From Primulina eburnea (Eukaryota; Streptophyta; Magnoliopsida; Lamiales; Gesneriaceae), in contig NW_027330894.1 in assembly GCF_022965805.1 (NCBI RefSeq), positions 1-64,000 of the forward strand: a DNA stretch of 64,000 bases. The letters run 5' to 3'. Below, piece after piece: positions 47,085 to 61,259 of the stretch. The translations under genes were made by a program, and so were the position numbers. The notes beneath the pieces are model-generated. The model had not been told where the DNA came from, did no database searches, and worked only from the letters and a program-made list of their open reading frames with translations. Position 1 is the first letter of the stretch; each line of letters opens with the position of its first letter.

Positions 47085-50000
47085 GTTTGAAGCATCATCG
47101 GTTTCATGACAAGCTATAAAATGTGCCATCTTAGAGAATCTATCCACAACTACAAAAATAGAATCCCTCCTCTTCTTAGGCCTAGGCAACCCCAACTAAA
47201 GTCCATAGAAATGTCAATCCAAGTTCTTTTTAAGAATAGCACGCAAAAGTGTTCCCAAACTTTTATTGACAACTTCAGTTTGTCCATCTGTTGAGAATGA
47301 CAAGTAGTAGAAAACAACAATTTTGTGCAAGTTTAGCCCATAAATTATTCCAAAAGTAACTCAAAAATTTAACATTGCGACGAGAAACAATTGTCCTAGG
47401 CATGCCATGCAACCTAGCGACTTCTCTAAAGAACAAATCCGTAATTTTGAAGCATCATTAGGTTTCATGACAAGCTATAAAAATGTGCCATCCTGAGAAT
47501 CTATCCACAACTACAAAAATAGAATCCCTCCTCTTCTTAGGCTAGGCAACTCCAAAATAAAGTCCAGATAAATGTTAATCTAAGTTCTTTTTAAGAATAG
47601 CACGCAAAAGTGTTCCCAAGTTATATTGACAACTTTAGTTTGTCCATCTGTTTGAGGATGACAAAGGAGTAGAAAACAACAATTTTGTGCCAAGTTTAGC
47701 CCATAAATTATTCCAAAAGTAACTCAAAAATTTAACATTGCGACGAGAAACAATAGTCCTAGGCATGCCATGCAACCTAGCGACTTCTCTAAACAACAAA
47801 TCCGTAATGTTGAAGCATCATCGGTTTCATGACAAGCTATAAAATGTGCCATCTTAGAGAATCTATCCTCACCTACAAATATAGAATCCCTCCTCTTCTT
47901 AGGCCTAGGCAACTGCCAAATAAAGTCCAGAGAAATGTCAATCCAAGTTTTTTTAAGAATAGCACGCCAAAGTGTTCCCAAAGTTCTATTGACAACTTCA
48001 GTTGTCTATCTGTTTGAGGAAGACAAGTAGTAGGAAACAACAATTTTGTGCCAAGTTTAGCCCATAAATTATTCCAAAAGTAACTCAAAAATTTAACATT
48101 GCGACGAGAAACAATAGTTCTAGGCATGCCATGCAACCTAGCGACTTCTCTAAAGAACAACTCCGGAATGTTTGAAGCATCATCGGTTTCATGACAAGCT
48201 ATAAAATGTGCCATCTTAGAGAATCTATCGACAACTAACAAAAATAGAATCCCTCCTCTTCATTAGGCATAGGCAACCTCAAAAATAAAAGTCCAGAGAA
48301 ATGTCAACTCCAAGTTCTTTTAAGATAGCACGCAAACGTGTTCCCAAAATTTCTATTGACAACTTCAGTTTGTCCATCTGTTGAGAATGGACAAGTAGTA
48401 GAAAACAACAATTTTGTGCCAAGTTTAGCCCATAAATTATTCCGAAAGTAACTCAAAATTTAACATTGCGACGAGAAACCATAGTCCCTTGGCATGCCAT
48501 GCAACCTAGCGACTTCTCTAAAGAACAAATCCGTTATGTTTGAAGCATCATCGGTTTCATGACAAGCTATAAAATGTGCCATCTTAGAGAATCTATCCCA
48601 CAATTACCAAAAAATAGAATCCCTCCTCCTTCTTAGGCCTAGGCAACCCCAACTAAAGTCCATAGAAATGTCAATCCAAGTTCTTTTTAAGAATAGAACG
48701 CAAAGTGTTCCCAAAAGTTTTATTGACAACTTCAGTTTGTCCATCTTGTTGAGAATGACAAGTAGTAGAAAACAACAATTTTGTGCTCAAGTTTAGCCCA
48801 TAAATTATTCCAAAAGTAACTCAAAATTTAACATTGCGACAAGAAAACAATAGTCCTAGGCATTGCCATGCAACCTAGCGACTTCTCTAAAGAACAAATC
48901 CGTAATGTTTGAGCATCATCGGTTTCATGACAAAGCTATAAAATGTGCCCATCTTTGAGAATCTATCCACAACTACAACAAAAAGAATCCCTCCTCTTCT
49001 TAGTCCTAGGCAACTCCAAAATAAAGTCCAGAGAAATGTCAATCCAAGTTCTTTTAAGAATAGCACGCAAAAGTGTTCCCAAATTTCTATTGACAACTTC
49101 AGTTTGTCCATACCGTTGAGGAATGACAAGTAGTAGAAAACAACAATTTTGTGCCAAGTTTAGCCCATAAATTATCCAAAAGTAACTCAAAAATTTACCA
49201 TTGCGACCGAGAACAATAGTCCTTGGCATGCCATGGCAACCTAGCGACTTCTCTAAAGAACAAATCCGTTATGTTGAAGCATCATCGGTTTCATGACAAG
49301 CTATAAAATGTGCCATCTTAGAGAATCTATCCACAATTACAAAAATAGAATCCCTCCTCTTCTTAGGCCTAGGCAACCCCAACTAAAGTCCATAGAAATG
49401 TCCAATCAAAGTTCTTTTTTAAGAATAGCACGCACAAAGTGTCCCAAAGTTTTATTGACAACTTCAGTTTGTCAATCTGTTTGAGAATGACAAGTAGTAG
49501 AAAACAACAATTTTGTGCCAAGTTTAGCCCATAAATTATTCCAAAAGTAACTCAAAAATTTAACATTGCGACGAGAAACAATAGTCTAGGCATGCCATGC
49601 AACCTAGCGATTCTCTAAAGAACAAATCCGTAATGTTTGAAGCATCATCGGTTTCATGACAAGCTATAAAATGTGCCATCTTTGAGAATCTATCCTACAA
49701 CTACAAAAAAGAATCCCTCCTCTTCTTAGTCCTAGGCAACTCCAAATAAAGTCCGAGAAATGTCAATCCAAGTTCTTTTTAAGAACAGCACACAAAAGTG
49801 TTCCCAAAGTTCTATTGAACAACTTCAGTTTGTCCATCCGTTTGAGGATGACAAGTAGTAGAAAACAACAATTTTGTGCCAAGTTTAGCCCATAAATTTC
49901 CAAAAGTAACTCAAAAATCTAACATTGCGACGAGAACAATAGTCCTAGGTATGCCATGCAACCTAGCGACTTCTCTAAAGAAAAANNNNNNNNNNNNNNN

Positions 50001-50376
50001 NNNNNNNNNNNNNNNNNNNNNNNNNNNNNNNNNNNNNNNNNNNNCAAATCGCAATGTTTGAAGCATCATCGGTTTATGACAAGCTATAAAATGTGCCTCT
50101 TAGAGAATCTTCCACAACAACCCCAAAATAAAGTCCATAGAAATGTAAATCCAAGTTCTTTTAAAATAGCACGCACAAAGTGTTCCCAAAGTTATATTGA
50201 CAACTTCAGTTTGTCCATTGTTTGAGGATGACAAGTAGTAGAAAACAACAATTTTGTGGCAAGTTAGCCCATAAATTATTCCAAAAATAACTCAAAATTT
50301 AACATTGCGACGAGAAACAATAGTCCTAGGCATGCCAGCAACCTAGCGACTTCTCTAAAGAACAAATCCGTAATGT
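47085..50376 (-). repeat. Integrase-derived satellite array, segment 3 (noisy, with gap)
   Basis: About nine monomers. Their variant order matches 41.8-45.0 kb (Phe-Ile-Asp monomer, then the [10 protein letters not shown] type, then B types). From about 47.28 kb single-base deletions and insertions occur every few tens of bases, for example ctgttgagaatg, gtgcaag and ctataaaaatgtg. They destroy the frames and look like sequencing error. Confidence 0.85.
49986..50044. other. Assembly gap of 59 N
   Basis: The left flank carries taggtatgcc, a mark of the first half of the 120-bp duplication. The right flank carries caaatcgcaatg followed by the 37-bp deletion, as the second half does. The gap therefore probably hides the junction of a 447-bp monomer. 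Confidence 0.95.
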
Positions 50377-52419
50377 TGTGAAAGCGGACCGGTTACGGAG
50401 GCCGGAAACGCAACGGAAGCGAAAACAAATTTTTTGAGACAAATTTTCGGCCCCCTCATTGTTTTGTGCAATATTTACATTCAAACACCATAATACATAC
50501 ATAGGGTGTTCAAGTGATTTACCTATTAACCCCTTAGAGTTGATGAATGGCACCAACTAAAGTATAAATACTTTAGCTCTTCTTGGTTGAAAAATCTACA
50601 AGCTTCCACCTCCAATCTCCAAGAATAGGCCCACCACTTAGCTTTGTAAACCCCTTCAAATATTGCACTAGAAATATTTGAAGATTTATCAAAGAGAAGA
50701 ATTTTTCTCCAAGAAAATGAAGAACAAAGGAAAGAAAAATTTTTGAGAGAAAAAGCCCCAATTTTTCGGCCAAGTGAGTGTGAATGAGGGAGAGAAGTTG
50801 AGTCTAGGTTGTGAGAAAAGCAACTCTCAAAAGCAACAAAAAGTTGCATGCCTAGTCTCCAACCCTTCACCTCCCCAAAGCAGCAAACCCTAGAATGACA
50901 TGATAAAATATAGTTTTTAAACACATTAAAAACCTTAGACTAAATTTTAATGATCTCAAACACATTTGAGATTAATTAAATACTACTTGAATTTATTCAA
51001 GTCTCATAGTTAAATAATTATTTTAATTGAGCTCTACAAGACTCATATTATTTATTAATTCAACACTTGAATTAATTTAATTATTTAGACTCTATAGGTC
51101 TACTAGTGTTAATTAATTCACACTTGAATTAATTTATTTAGTCCACAATAATGTTATGAAAATCACAATTTTCAACTACATTATTTACTTGGCCAAATTT
51201 TAATCTTAGGACACTTCCATAAATTAAAATTTATATTTCTTCTCTTAAGAAGTCATACTTCTATTTTCTTAACGCTTATAAAACACATTTATAAGCCGTT
51301 AACACATTGAAATATTTTACTTCTCTTCGGGATTTACTAGCAAGTACTTGTGTGGCCCCAATGGTTCATTGATACAACTAGCCGTGGGTTCACATCTCAA
51401 TGTGATTCGGACTAACATGTCCTTATACGAGCATACCCCAATTGCTCATTCTTACTTATCAACTCCTTGATAGTAAGAACGTCAGAACTCAAGTCTGATA
51501 GTACCCAACCAATCACGTTAAACGCCTAGCAGCATCGCTTACGTGATCCCTAGGTATCACATGATAGTGCCTGCAGAAACCATTCAATTATGGTTAGCGT
51601 ACAGTACGGTCCCTTCAGCTCATATATCCCGACCGATTCGACAACTATTGGTATATCGAGAGTTGTCATGAATCGATACTATGTGTCATGTCGTGGTTGC
51701 ATCGATGGTGTAATCTATGAAACCCCTTTCATAATTACCACCATACTCTGATCAGAGATTTCAACCCACACATACATGAAAAACACATAGGATATCCATA
51801 CCGTAGGTAAGCGGTGAATCCCGACTACAATGCATCGACTCCTATGTTTCGCCGTACACCCAATCTTGCCACCTAATGACCCCAAAAGAGTCGGTAAACA
51901 AGTCAAAGTGGAACGCTAGCATATAGAGTCTCAATGTTGTCCCGGGTCATAAGGACAATGGTGTACAACCATAAACTCAGGACGTTTCCACCGATAAGTG
52001 AGAACCAACTGGAAAGTCCTTATAGAGGGTGGTTGTTCAGTGCACTCTACCAGGAGCACCTATCTGCATGCTCGGACATCACAATGTCCCCTACCAATGA
52101 AAATGGTACTCACATCGCAGATACTAGTCTCTAACTCGAGCGGCCTTTATCCTTCTTAGTGGCGGCTGAATCGACTAGGAAACGGTTTAGAATATACAGT
52201 ATTCCAAATATGAGTTTCATGATACTCATCATATGAGCATCTCATATTTTTCTACTATTTGTATAGTCAAGGACTTTATCTATGCAAAAAGCATGGGTAT
52301 AAAGATAAAGATGCGCCAAATTAATAAATTGAAATATTATTAAAATAAAGATCGTTTATACAAGAGTTTCATCGTGAACAGTCGGCCAACACTTGGCTCG
52401 ACGTGCACCTACTCTAACA
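50377..52419. mobile_element. Solo LTR-like insertion, copy 2 (2043 bp)
   Basis: This matches 45017-47084 from end to end with scattered single-base indels and is 25 bp shorter overall. It lies in the same satellite context on both sides, so it is a duplicate of the first copy (real or from assembly) and not a second insertion. Confidence 0.85.
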
Positions 52420-55400
52420 GTTGAAGCATCATCGGTTTCATGACAAGCTATAAAATGTGCCATCTTAGAGAATTATCCACAACTAAAAAATAGAATCCCT
52501 CCTCTCTTAGGCCTAGGCAACCCCAACTAAAGTCCATAGAAATGTCAATCCAAGTTCTTTTTGAGATAGCACGCAAAAGTGTTCCCAAACTTTTATTGAC
52601 AACTTCAGTTTGTCCATCTGTTTGAGAATGACAAGTAGTAGAAAACAACAATTTTGTGCCAAGTTTAGCCCATAAATTATTCCAAAAGTAACTCAAAAAT
52701 TTAACATTGCGACGAGAAACAATTGTCCTAGGCATGCCATGCAACCAGCGACTTCTCTAAAGAACAAATCCGTAATGTTTGAAGCATCATCGGTTTCATG
52801 ACAAGATAAAAATGTGCCATCCTTGAGAATCTATCCACAATACAAAAATAGAATCCCTCCTCTTTTAGGCCTAGGCAACTCCAAATAAAGTCCAGATAAA
52901 TGTTAATCTAAGTTCTTTTTAAGAAAGCACGCAAAAGTGTTCCCAAAGTTCTATTGACAACTTAGTTTGTCCATCTGTTTGAGGATGACAAGGAGTAGAA
53001 AACAACAATTTTGTGCCAAGTTTAGCCCAAAATTATTCCAAAAGTAACTCAAAAATTTAACATTGCGACGAGAAACAATGTCTAGGCATGCCATGCAACC
53101 TAGCGACTTCTCTAAAACACAAATCGTAATGTTTGAAGCATCATCGGTTTCATGACAAGCTATAAAAGTGCCATTTAGAGAATCTATCCTCAACTACAAA
53201 TATAGAATCCTCCTCTTCTTAGGCCTGGCAACTGCAAATAAAGTCCAGAGAAATGTCAATCCAAGTTTTTTTAAGAATAGCACGCATAAGTGTTCCCAAA
53301 GTTCTATTGACAACTTCAGTTTGTCTATTGTTGAGGAAGACAAGTAGTAGGAACAACAATTTTGTGACAGTTTAGCCCATAAATTATTCCAAAAGTAACT
53401 CAAAATTTAACATTGCGACGAGAACAATAGTTCTAGGCATGCCATGCAACCTAGCGACTTCTCTAAAGAACAAATCCGGAATGTTTGAAAGCATCATCAG
53501 GTTTCATGACAAGCTATAAAATGTGCCATCTTAGAGAATCTATCGACAACCACAAAAATAGAATCCCTCTCTTCATTAGGCTAGGCAACTCAAAATAAAG
53601 TCCAGAGAAATGTCAATCCAAGTTCTTTTTAAGAATAGCACGCAAAAGTGTTCCCAAATTTCTATTGACAACTTCAGTTTGTCCATCTGTTTGAGAATGA
53701 CAAGTAGTAGAAAACAACAATTTGTGCCAAGTTTAGCCCATAAATTATTCCGAAAGTAACTCAAAAAATTTAACATTGCGACGAGAAACAATAGTCCTTG
53801 GCATGCCATGCAACTAGCGACTTCTCTAAAGAAAAATCCGTTATGTTTGAAGCATCATCGGTTTCATGACAGCTATAAAATGTGGCCATCTTAGAGAATC
53901 TATCACAATTACAAAATAGAATCCCTCCTCTTCTTAGGCCTAGGCAACCCCAACTAAAGTCCATAGAAATGTCAATCCAAGTTCTTTAAGAATAGCACGC
54001 AAAAGTGTTCCCAAAGTTTTATTGACAACTTCAGTTGTCATCTGTTTGAGAATGACAAGTAGTAGAAAAACAACAATTTTGTGCCAAGTTTAGCCATAAT
54101 TATTCCAAAAGTAACTCAAAAATTTAACATTGCGACGAGAAACAATAGTCCTAGGCATGCCATGCAACCTAGCGACTTCTCTAAAGAACAAATCCGTAAT
54201 GTTGAAGCATCATCGGGTCATGACAAGCTATAAAATGTGCAACTTTGAGAATCTATCCACAACTACAAAAAAAGAATCCCTCCTCTTCTTAGTCCTAGGC
54301 AACTCCAAAATAAAGTCCAGAGAAATGTCAATCCAAGTTTTTAAGAATAGCACGCAAAAGTGTTCCCAAATTTCTATTGACAACTTCAGTTGTCCATCCG
54401 TTTGGGATGACAAGTAGTAGAAAACAACAATTTTGTGCCAAGTTTAGCCCATAATTATTCCAAAAGTAACTCAAAAATTTAACATTGGACGAGAAACAAT
54501 AGTCTTGGCTGCCATGACACCTAGCGACTTCTCTAAAGAACAAAAATCCGTTATGTTTGAAGCATCATCGGTTTCATGACAAGCTATAAAATGTGCCATC
54601 TTAGAGAATCTATCACAATTACAAAAATAGAATCCCTCCTCTTCTTAGGCCTAGGCAACCCCAACTAAAAGTCATAGAAAGTCAATCCAAGTTCTTTTTA
54701 AGAATAGCACGCAAAAGTTTCCCAAAGTTTTATTGACACTTCAGTTTGTCCATCTGTTTGAGAATGACAAGTAGTAGAAAACAACAATTTTGTGCCAGTT
54801 TAGCCCATAAATTATTCCAAAAGTAACTCAAAATTTAACATTGCGACGAGAAACAATAGTCCTAGGCATGCCAGCAACCTAGCGACTTCTCTAAAGAACA
54901 AATCCGTAATGTTTGAAGCATCATCGGTTTCATGACAAGCTATAAAATGTGCCATCTTTGAGATCTATCCACAACTACAAAAAAAGAATCCCTCCTCTTC
55001 TTAGTCCTAGGCAAATCCAAAATAAAGTCCAGAAAATGTCAACCAAGTTCTTTTTAAGATAGCACACAAAAGTGTTCCAAAGTTCTATTGACAAACTTCA
55101 GTTGTCCATCCGTTTGAGGAGACAAGTAGTAGAAACAACAATTTTGTGCCAAGTTTAGCCCATAAATTATTCCAAAAGTAACTCAAAAATCTAACATGCG
55201 ACGAGAAACAATAGTCCTAGGTATGCCATGCAACCTAGCGAATTCTCTAAAGAAAAAATCCGCAATGTTTGAAGCATCATCGGTTTTTATGACAAGCTAT
55301 AAAAGTGCCATCTTAGAGAATCTATCCACAATAGTCCTAGGCATGCCATGCAACCTAGGACTTCTCTAAAGAACAAATCCGCAATGTTTGAAGATCACGG

Positions 55401-58400
55401 TTTTATAACAAGCTATAAAATGTGCCATCTAGAATCTATCCACAACAACCCCAAAATAAGTCCGTAGAAAGTAAATCCAAGTTCTTTTTAAGAATAGCAC
55501 GCAAAAGTGTTCCCAAAGTTATATTGACAACTTCAGTTTGTCCATCGTTTGGGATGACAAGTAGTAGAAAACAACAATTTTGTGGCAAGTTAGCCCATAA
55601 TTATTCCAAAAATAACTCAAAATTTAACATTGCGACGAGAAACAATAGTCCTAGGCATGCCATGCAACCTAGCGACTTTCTAAAGAACAAATCCGGAATG
55701 TTGAAGCATCATCGTTCATGACAAGCTATAAAATGTGCCATCTTAGAGATCTATCCACAATACAAAAATAGAATCCCTCCTCTTCTTAGGCCTAGGCAAC
55801 CCCAACTAAAGTCCATAGAAATGTCAATCCAAATTCTTTTGAGAATAGCACGCAAAAGTGTTCCAAAGTTTTATTGACAACTTCAGTTTGTCCATCTGTT
55901 TGAGAAAGACAAGTGTAGAAAACAACAATTTTGTGCCAAGTTTAGCCCATAAATTATTCCAAAAGTAACTCAAAAAGTTAACATTGCGACGAGAAAAACA
56001 ATAGTCCTAGGCATGCCATGCAACCTAGCGACTTCTCTAAAGAAACAAATCCGTAATGTTTGAAGCATCATCGTTCATGACACCTATAAATGTGCCATCT
56101 TTGAGAATCTATCCACAACTACAAAAATAGAATCCCTCCTCTTTTAGGCCTAGGCAACTCCAAAATAAAGTCCAGATAAATGTTAATCTAAGTTCTTTTT
56201 AAGAATAGCACGCAAAAGTGTTCCCAAAGTTCTATTGACAACTTCAGTTTGTCCATCGTTTTGAGGACAAGGAGTAGAAAACAACAATTTGGCCAAGTTT
56301 AGCCCATAAATTATTCCAAAAGTAACTCAAAAATTTAAATTGCGACGAGAAACATTAGTCCTTGCATGCCATGCAACCTTGCGCATTCTCTAAAGAACAA
56401 ATCCGTTAGTTTGAAGCATCATGGTTTCATGACAAGCTATAAAATGTGCCATCTTAGAGAATCTATCCACAATTCAAAAATAGAATCCCTCTCTTCTTAG
56501 GCCTAGGAACCCCAACTAAAGTCCATAGAAATGTCAATCCAAGTTCTTTTTAAGAATAGCACGCAAAAGTGTTCCCAAAGTTTATTGACAACTTCAGTTT
56601 GTCCATCTGTTGAGAATGACAAGTAGTAGAAAACAACAATTTTGTGCCAAGTTTAGCCCATAAATTATTCCAAAAGTAACTCAAAAATTTAACATTGCGA
56701 CGAGAAACAATAGTCCTAGGCATGCCATGCAACCTAGCGACTTCTCTAAAGAACAAATCCGTAATGTTTGAAGCATCATCGGTTTCATGACAAGCTATAA
56801 AATGTGCCATCTTTGAGAATCTATCCACCAACTACAAAAATAGAATCCCTCCTCTCTTAGTCCTAGGCAACTCCAAATAAAGTCCAGAGAAATGTCAATC
56901 CAAGTTCTTTTAAGAATAGCACACAAAAGTGTTCCCAAAGTTCTATTGACAACTTCAGTTTGTCCATCTGTTTGAGGATGACAAGTAGTAGAAAACAAAC
57001 AATTTGTGCCAAGTTTAGCCCATAAATTATTCCAAAAGTAACTCAAAAATCTGACATTGCGACGAGAAACAATAGTCCTAGGTAGGCCATGCAACCTAGC
57101 GACTTCTCTAAAGAAAAATCCGCAATGTTTGAAGCATCATCGGTTTTATGACAAGCTATAAAATGTGCCATCTTAGAGAATCTATCACAATAGTCCTAGG
57201 CATGCCATGCAACCTAGCGATTTCTAAAGAACAAATCCGCAATGTTGAAGCCTCATCGGTTTTATGACAAGCTATAAAATGTGCCATTTAGAGAATCTAT
57301 CCACAACAACCCCAAAATAAAGTCCGTAGAATGTAAATCCAAGTTCTTTTTAAGAATAGCACGCAAAAGTGTTCCCAAAGTTATATTGACAACTTCAGTT
57401 GTCCATCTGTTTGAGGATGACAAGTAGTAGAAAACAACAATTTGTGGCAAGTTTAGCCCATAAATTATTCCCAAAATAACTCAAAAATTTAACATGCGAC
57501 GAGAAAACAATAGTCCTAGGCATGCCATGCAACCTAGCGACTTCTCTAAAGAACAAATCGTAATGTTTGAAGCATCATCGGTTTCATGACAAGCTATAAA
57601 ATGTGCCATCTTAGAGAACTATCCACAAATACAAAAATAGAATCCCTCCTCTCTTAGGCCTAGGCAACCCCAACTAAAGTCCATAGAAATGTCAATCCAA
57701 GTTCTTTTTGAGAATAGCACGCAAAAGTGTTCCCAAAGTTTTATGAAAACTTCAGTTTGTCCATCTGTTTGAGAATGACAAGTAGTAGAAAACAACAATT
57801 TTGTGCCAAGTTGAGCCCTAAATTATTCCAAAAGTAACTCAAAAAGTTAACATTGCGACGAGACACAATAGTCCTAGGCATGCCATGCAACCTAGCGACT
57901 TCTCTAAAGAACAAACTCGTAATGTTTGAAGAAGTCATACGGTTTCATGACAAGTAAAAATGTGCCATCTTTGTTTTGTGCCAAGTTTAGCCCATAAATT
58001 ATTCCAAAAGTAACTCAAAAATTTAACATTGCGACGAGAAACAATAGTCCTAGGCATGCCATGCAACCTAGCGACTTCTCTAAAGAACAAATCCGCAATG
58101 TTTGAAGCATCATCGGTTTCATGACAAGCTATAAAATGTGCCATCTTTGAGAATCTATCCACAACTACAAAAAGAATCCCTCCTCTTCTTAGTCCTAGGC
58201 AACTCCAAAATAAAGTCCAGAGAACATGTCAATCCAAGTTCTTTTAAGAATAGCACGCAAAAGTGTTCCCAAAGTTCTATTGACAAACTTCAGTTTGTCA
58301 TCCGTTTGACGATGACAAGTAGTAGAAACAACAATTTTGTGCAAGTGTAGCCCATAAATTATTCCAAAAGTAACTCAAAAATTTAACATTGCGATGAGAA

Positions 58401-60329
58401 ACAATAGTCCCTTGGCATTGCCATGCAACCTAGCGACTTCTCTAAAGAACAAATCCGTAATGTTTGAAGCATCATCGGTTTCATGACAAGCTTATAAAAT
58501 GTGCCATCTTAGAGAATCTATCCACAATTACAAAAATAGAATCCCTCCTCTCTTAGGCCTAGGCAAACCCCAACTAAAGTCCATAGAAATGTCAATCCAA
58601 GTTCTTTTTAAGAATAGCACGCAAAAGTGTTCCCAAAGTTTATATTGACAACTTCAGTTTGTCCATCTGTTTGAGAATGACAAGTAGTAGAAAACAACAA
58701 TTTTGTGCCAAGTTTAGCCCATAAATTATTCCAAAAGTAACTCAAAATTTAACATTGCGACGAGAAACAATAGTCCTAGGCATGCCATGCAACCTAGCGA
58801 CTTCTCTAAAGAACAAATCCGTAATGTTTGAAGCATCATCGGTTTCATGACAAGCTATAAAATGTGCCATCTTTGAGAATCTATCCACAACTACAAAATA
58901 GAATCCCTCCTCTTCTTAGTCCTAGGCAACTCCAAATAAAGTCCAGAGAAATGTCAATCCAAGTTCTTTTTAAGAATAGCACGCAAAAGTGTTCCCAAAG
59001 TTCTATTGACAACTTCAGTTTGTCCATCCGTTTGAGGATGACAAGTAGTAGAAAACAACAATTTTGTGCCAAGTTTAGCCCATAAATTATTCCAAAAGTA
59101 ACTCAAAAATCTAACATTGCGACGAGAAACAATAGTCCTAGGCATGCCATGCAACCTAGCGACTTCTCTAAAGAACAAATCCGCAATGTTTGAAGCATCA
59201 TCGGTTTTATGACAAGCTATAAAATGTGCCATCTTAGAGAATCTATCCACAACAACCCCAAAATAAAGTCCATAGAAATGTTAATCCAAGTTTTTTTAAG
59301 AATAGCACGCAAAAGTGTTCCCAAAGTTATATTGACAACTTCAGTTTGTCCATCTGTTTGAGGATGACAAGTAGTAGAAAACAACAATTTTGTGGCAAGT
59401 TTAGCCCATAAATTATTCCAAAAGTAACTAAAAATTTAACATTGCGACGAGAAACAATAGTCCTAGGCATGCCATGCAACCTAGCGACTTCTCTAAAGAA
59501 CAAATCCGCAATGTTTGAAGCATCATCGGTTTTATGACAAGCTATAAAATGTGCCATCTTAGAGAATCTATCCACAACAACCCAAATAAAGTCCATAGAA
59601 ATGTAAATCCAAGTTCTTTTTAAGAATAGCACGCAAAAGTGTTCCCAAAGTTATATTGACAACTTCAGTTTGTCCATCTGTTTGAGGATGACAAGTAGTA
59701 GAAAACAACAATTTTGTGCCAAGTTTAGCCCATAAATTATTCCAAAAGTAACTCAAAAATTTAACATTGCGACGAGAAACAATAGTCCTTGGCATGCCAT
59801 GCAACCTAGCGACTTCTCTAAAGACAAATCCGTTATGTTTGAAGCATCATCGGTTTCATGACAAGCTATAAAATGTGCCATCTTAGAGAATCTATCCACA
59901 ATTACAAAAATAGAATCCCTCCTCTTCTTAGGCCTAGGCAACCCCAACTAAAGTCCATAGAAATGTCAATCCAAGTTCTTTTTAAGAATAGCACGCAAAA
60001 GTGTTCCCAAAGTTTTATTGACAACTTCAGTTTGTCCATCTGTTTGAGAATGACAAGTAGTAGAAAACAACAATTTTGTGCCAAGTTTAGCCCATAAATT
60101 ATTCCAAAAGTAACTCAAAAATTTAACATTGCGACGAGAAACAATAGTCCTAGGCATGCCATGCAACCTAGCGACTTCTCTAAAGAACAAATCCGTAATG
60201 TTTGAAGCATCATCGGTTTCATGACAAGCTATAAAATGTGCCATCTTTGAGAATCTATCCACAACTACAAAAAAAGAATCCCTCCTCTTCTTAGTCCTAG
60301 GCAACTCCAAAATAAAGTCCAGAGAAATG

Positions 60330-61259
60330 TCAATCCAAGTTCTTTTTAAGAATAGCACACAAAAGTGTTCCCAAAGTTCTATTGACAACTTCAGTTTGTC
60401 CATCCGTTTGAGGATGACAAGTAGTAGAAAACAACAATTTTGTGCCAAGTTTAGCCCATAAATTATTCCAAAAGTAACTCAAAAATCTAACATTGCGACG
60501 AGAAACAATAGTCCTAGGTATGCCATGCAACCTAGCGAATTCTCTAAAGAAAAAATCCGCAATGTTTGAAGCATCATCGGTTTTATGACAAGCTATAAAA
60601 TGTGCCATCTTAGAGAATCTATCCACAATAGTCCTAGGCATGCCATGCAACCTAGCGACTTCTCTAAAGAACAAATCCGCAATGTTTGAAGCATCATCGG
60701 TTTTATGACAAGCTATAAAATGTGCCATCTTAGAGAATCTATCCACAACAACCCCAAAATAAAGTCCATAGAAATGTAAATCCAAGTTCTTTTTAAGAAT
60801 AGCACGCAAAAGTGTTCCCAAAGTTATATTGACAACTTCAGTTTGTCCATCTGTTTGAGGATGACAAGTAGTAGAAAACAACAATTTTGTGCCAAGTTTA
60901 GCCCATAAATTATTCCAAAAGTAACTCAAAAATTTAACATTGCGACGAGAAACAATAGTCCTTGGCATGCCATGCAACCTAGCGACTTCTCTAAAGAACA
61001 AATCCGTAATGTTTGAAGCATCATCGGTTTCATGACAAGCTATAAAATGTGCCATCTTTGAGAATCTATCCACAACTACAAAAATAGAATCCCTCCTCTT
61101 CTTAGTCCTAGGCAACTCCAAAATAAAGTCCAGAGAAATGTCAATCCAAGTTCTTTTTAAGAATAGCACGCAAAAGTGTTCCCAAAGTTCTATTGACAAC
61201 TTCAGTTTGTCCATCCGTTTGAGGATGACAAGTAGTAGAAAACAACAATTTTGTGCCAA
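60330..61259 (-). pseudogene. Chained integrase-core reading frame (309 codons), paralogue
   Basis: This is the counterpart of 37505-38434 with the same 120-bp duplication and deletion junction. It supports a block duplication of the region, not independent origin. Confidence 0.65.
60505..60744 (-). repeat. 120-bp tandem duplication
   Basis: Halves 60505-60624 and 60625-60744, of the cgaattctc sub-lineage. Noisy copies also begin near 55208 and 57069. Confidence 0.9.

Noticed and set aside
50377..52419. Two independent insertions of the same solo LTR, or two LTRs of one element with satellite as its interior
   Set aside because: Both copies have the same flanks on each side, and the sequence between them is satellite without primer site, polypurine tract or coding domains.
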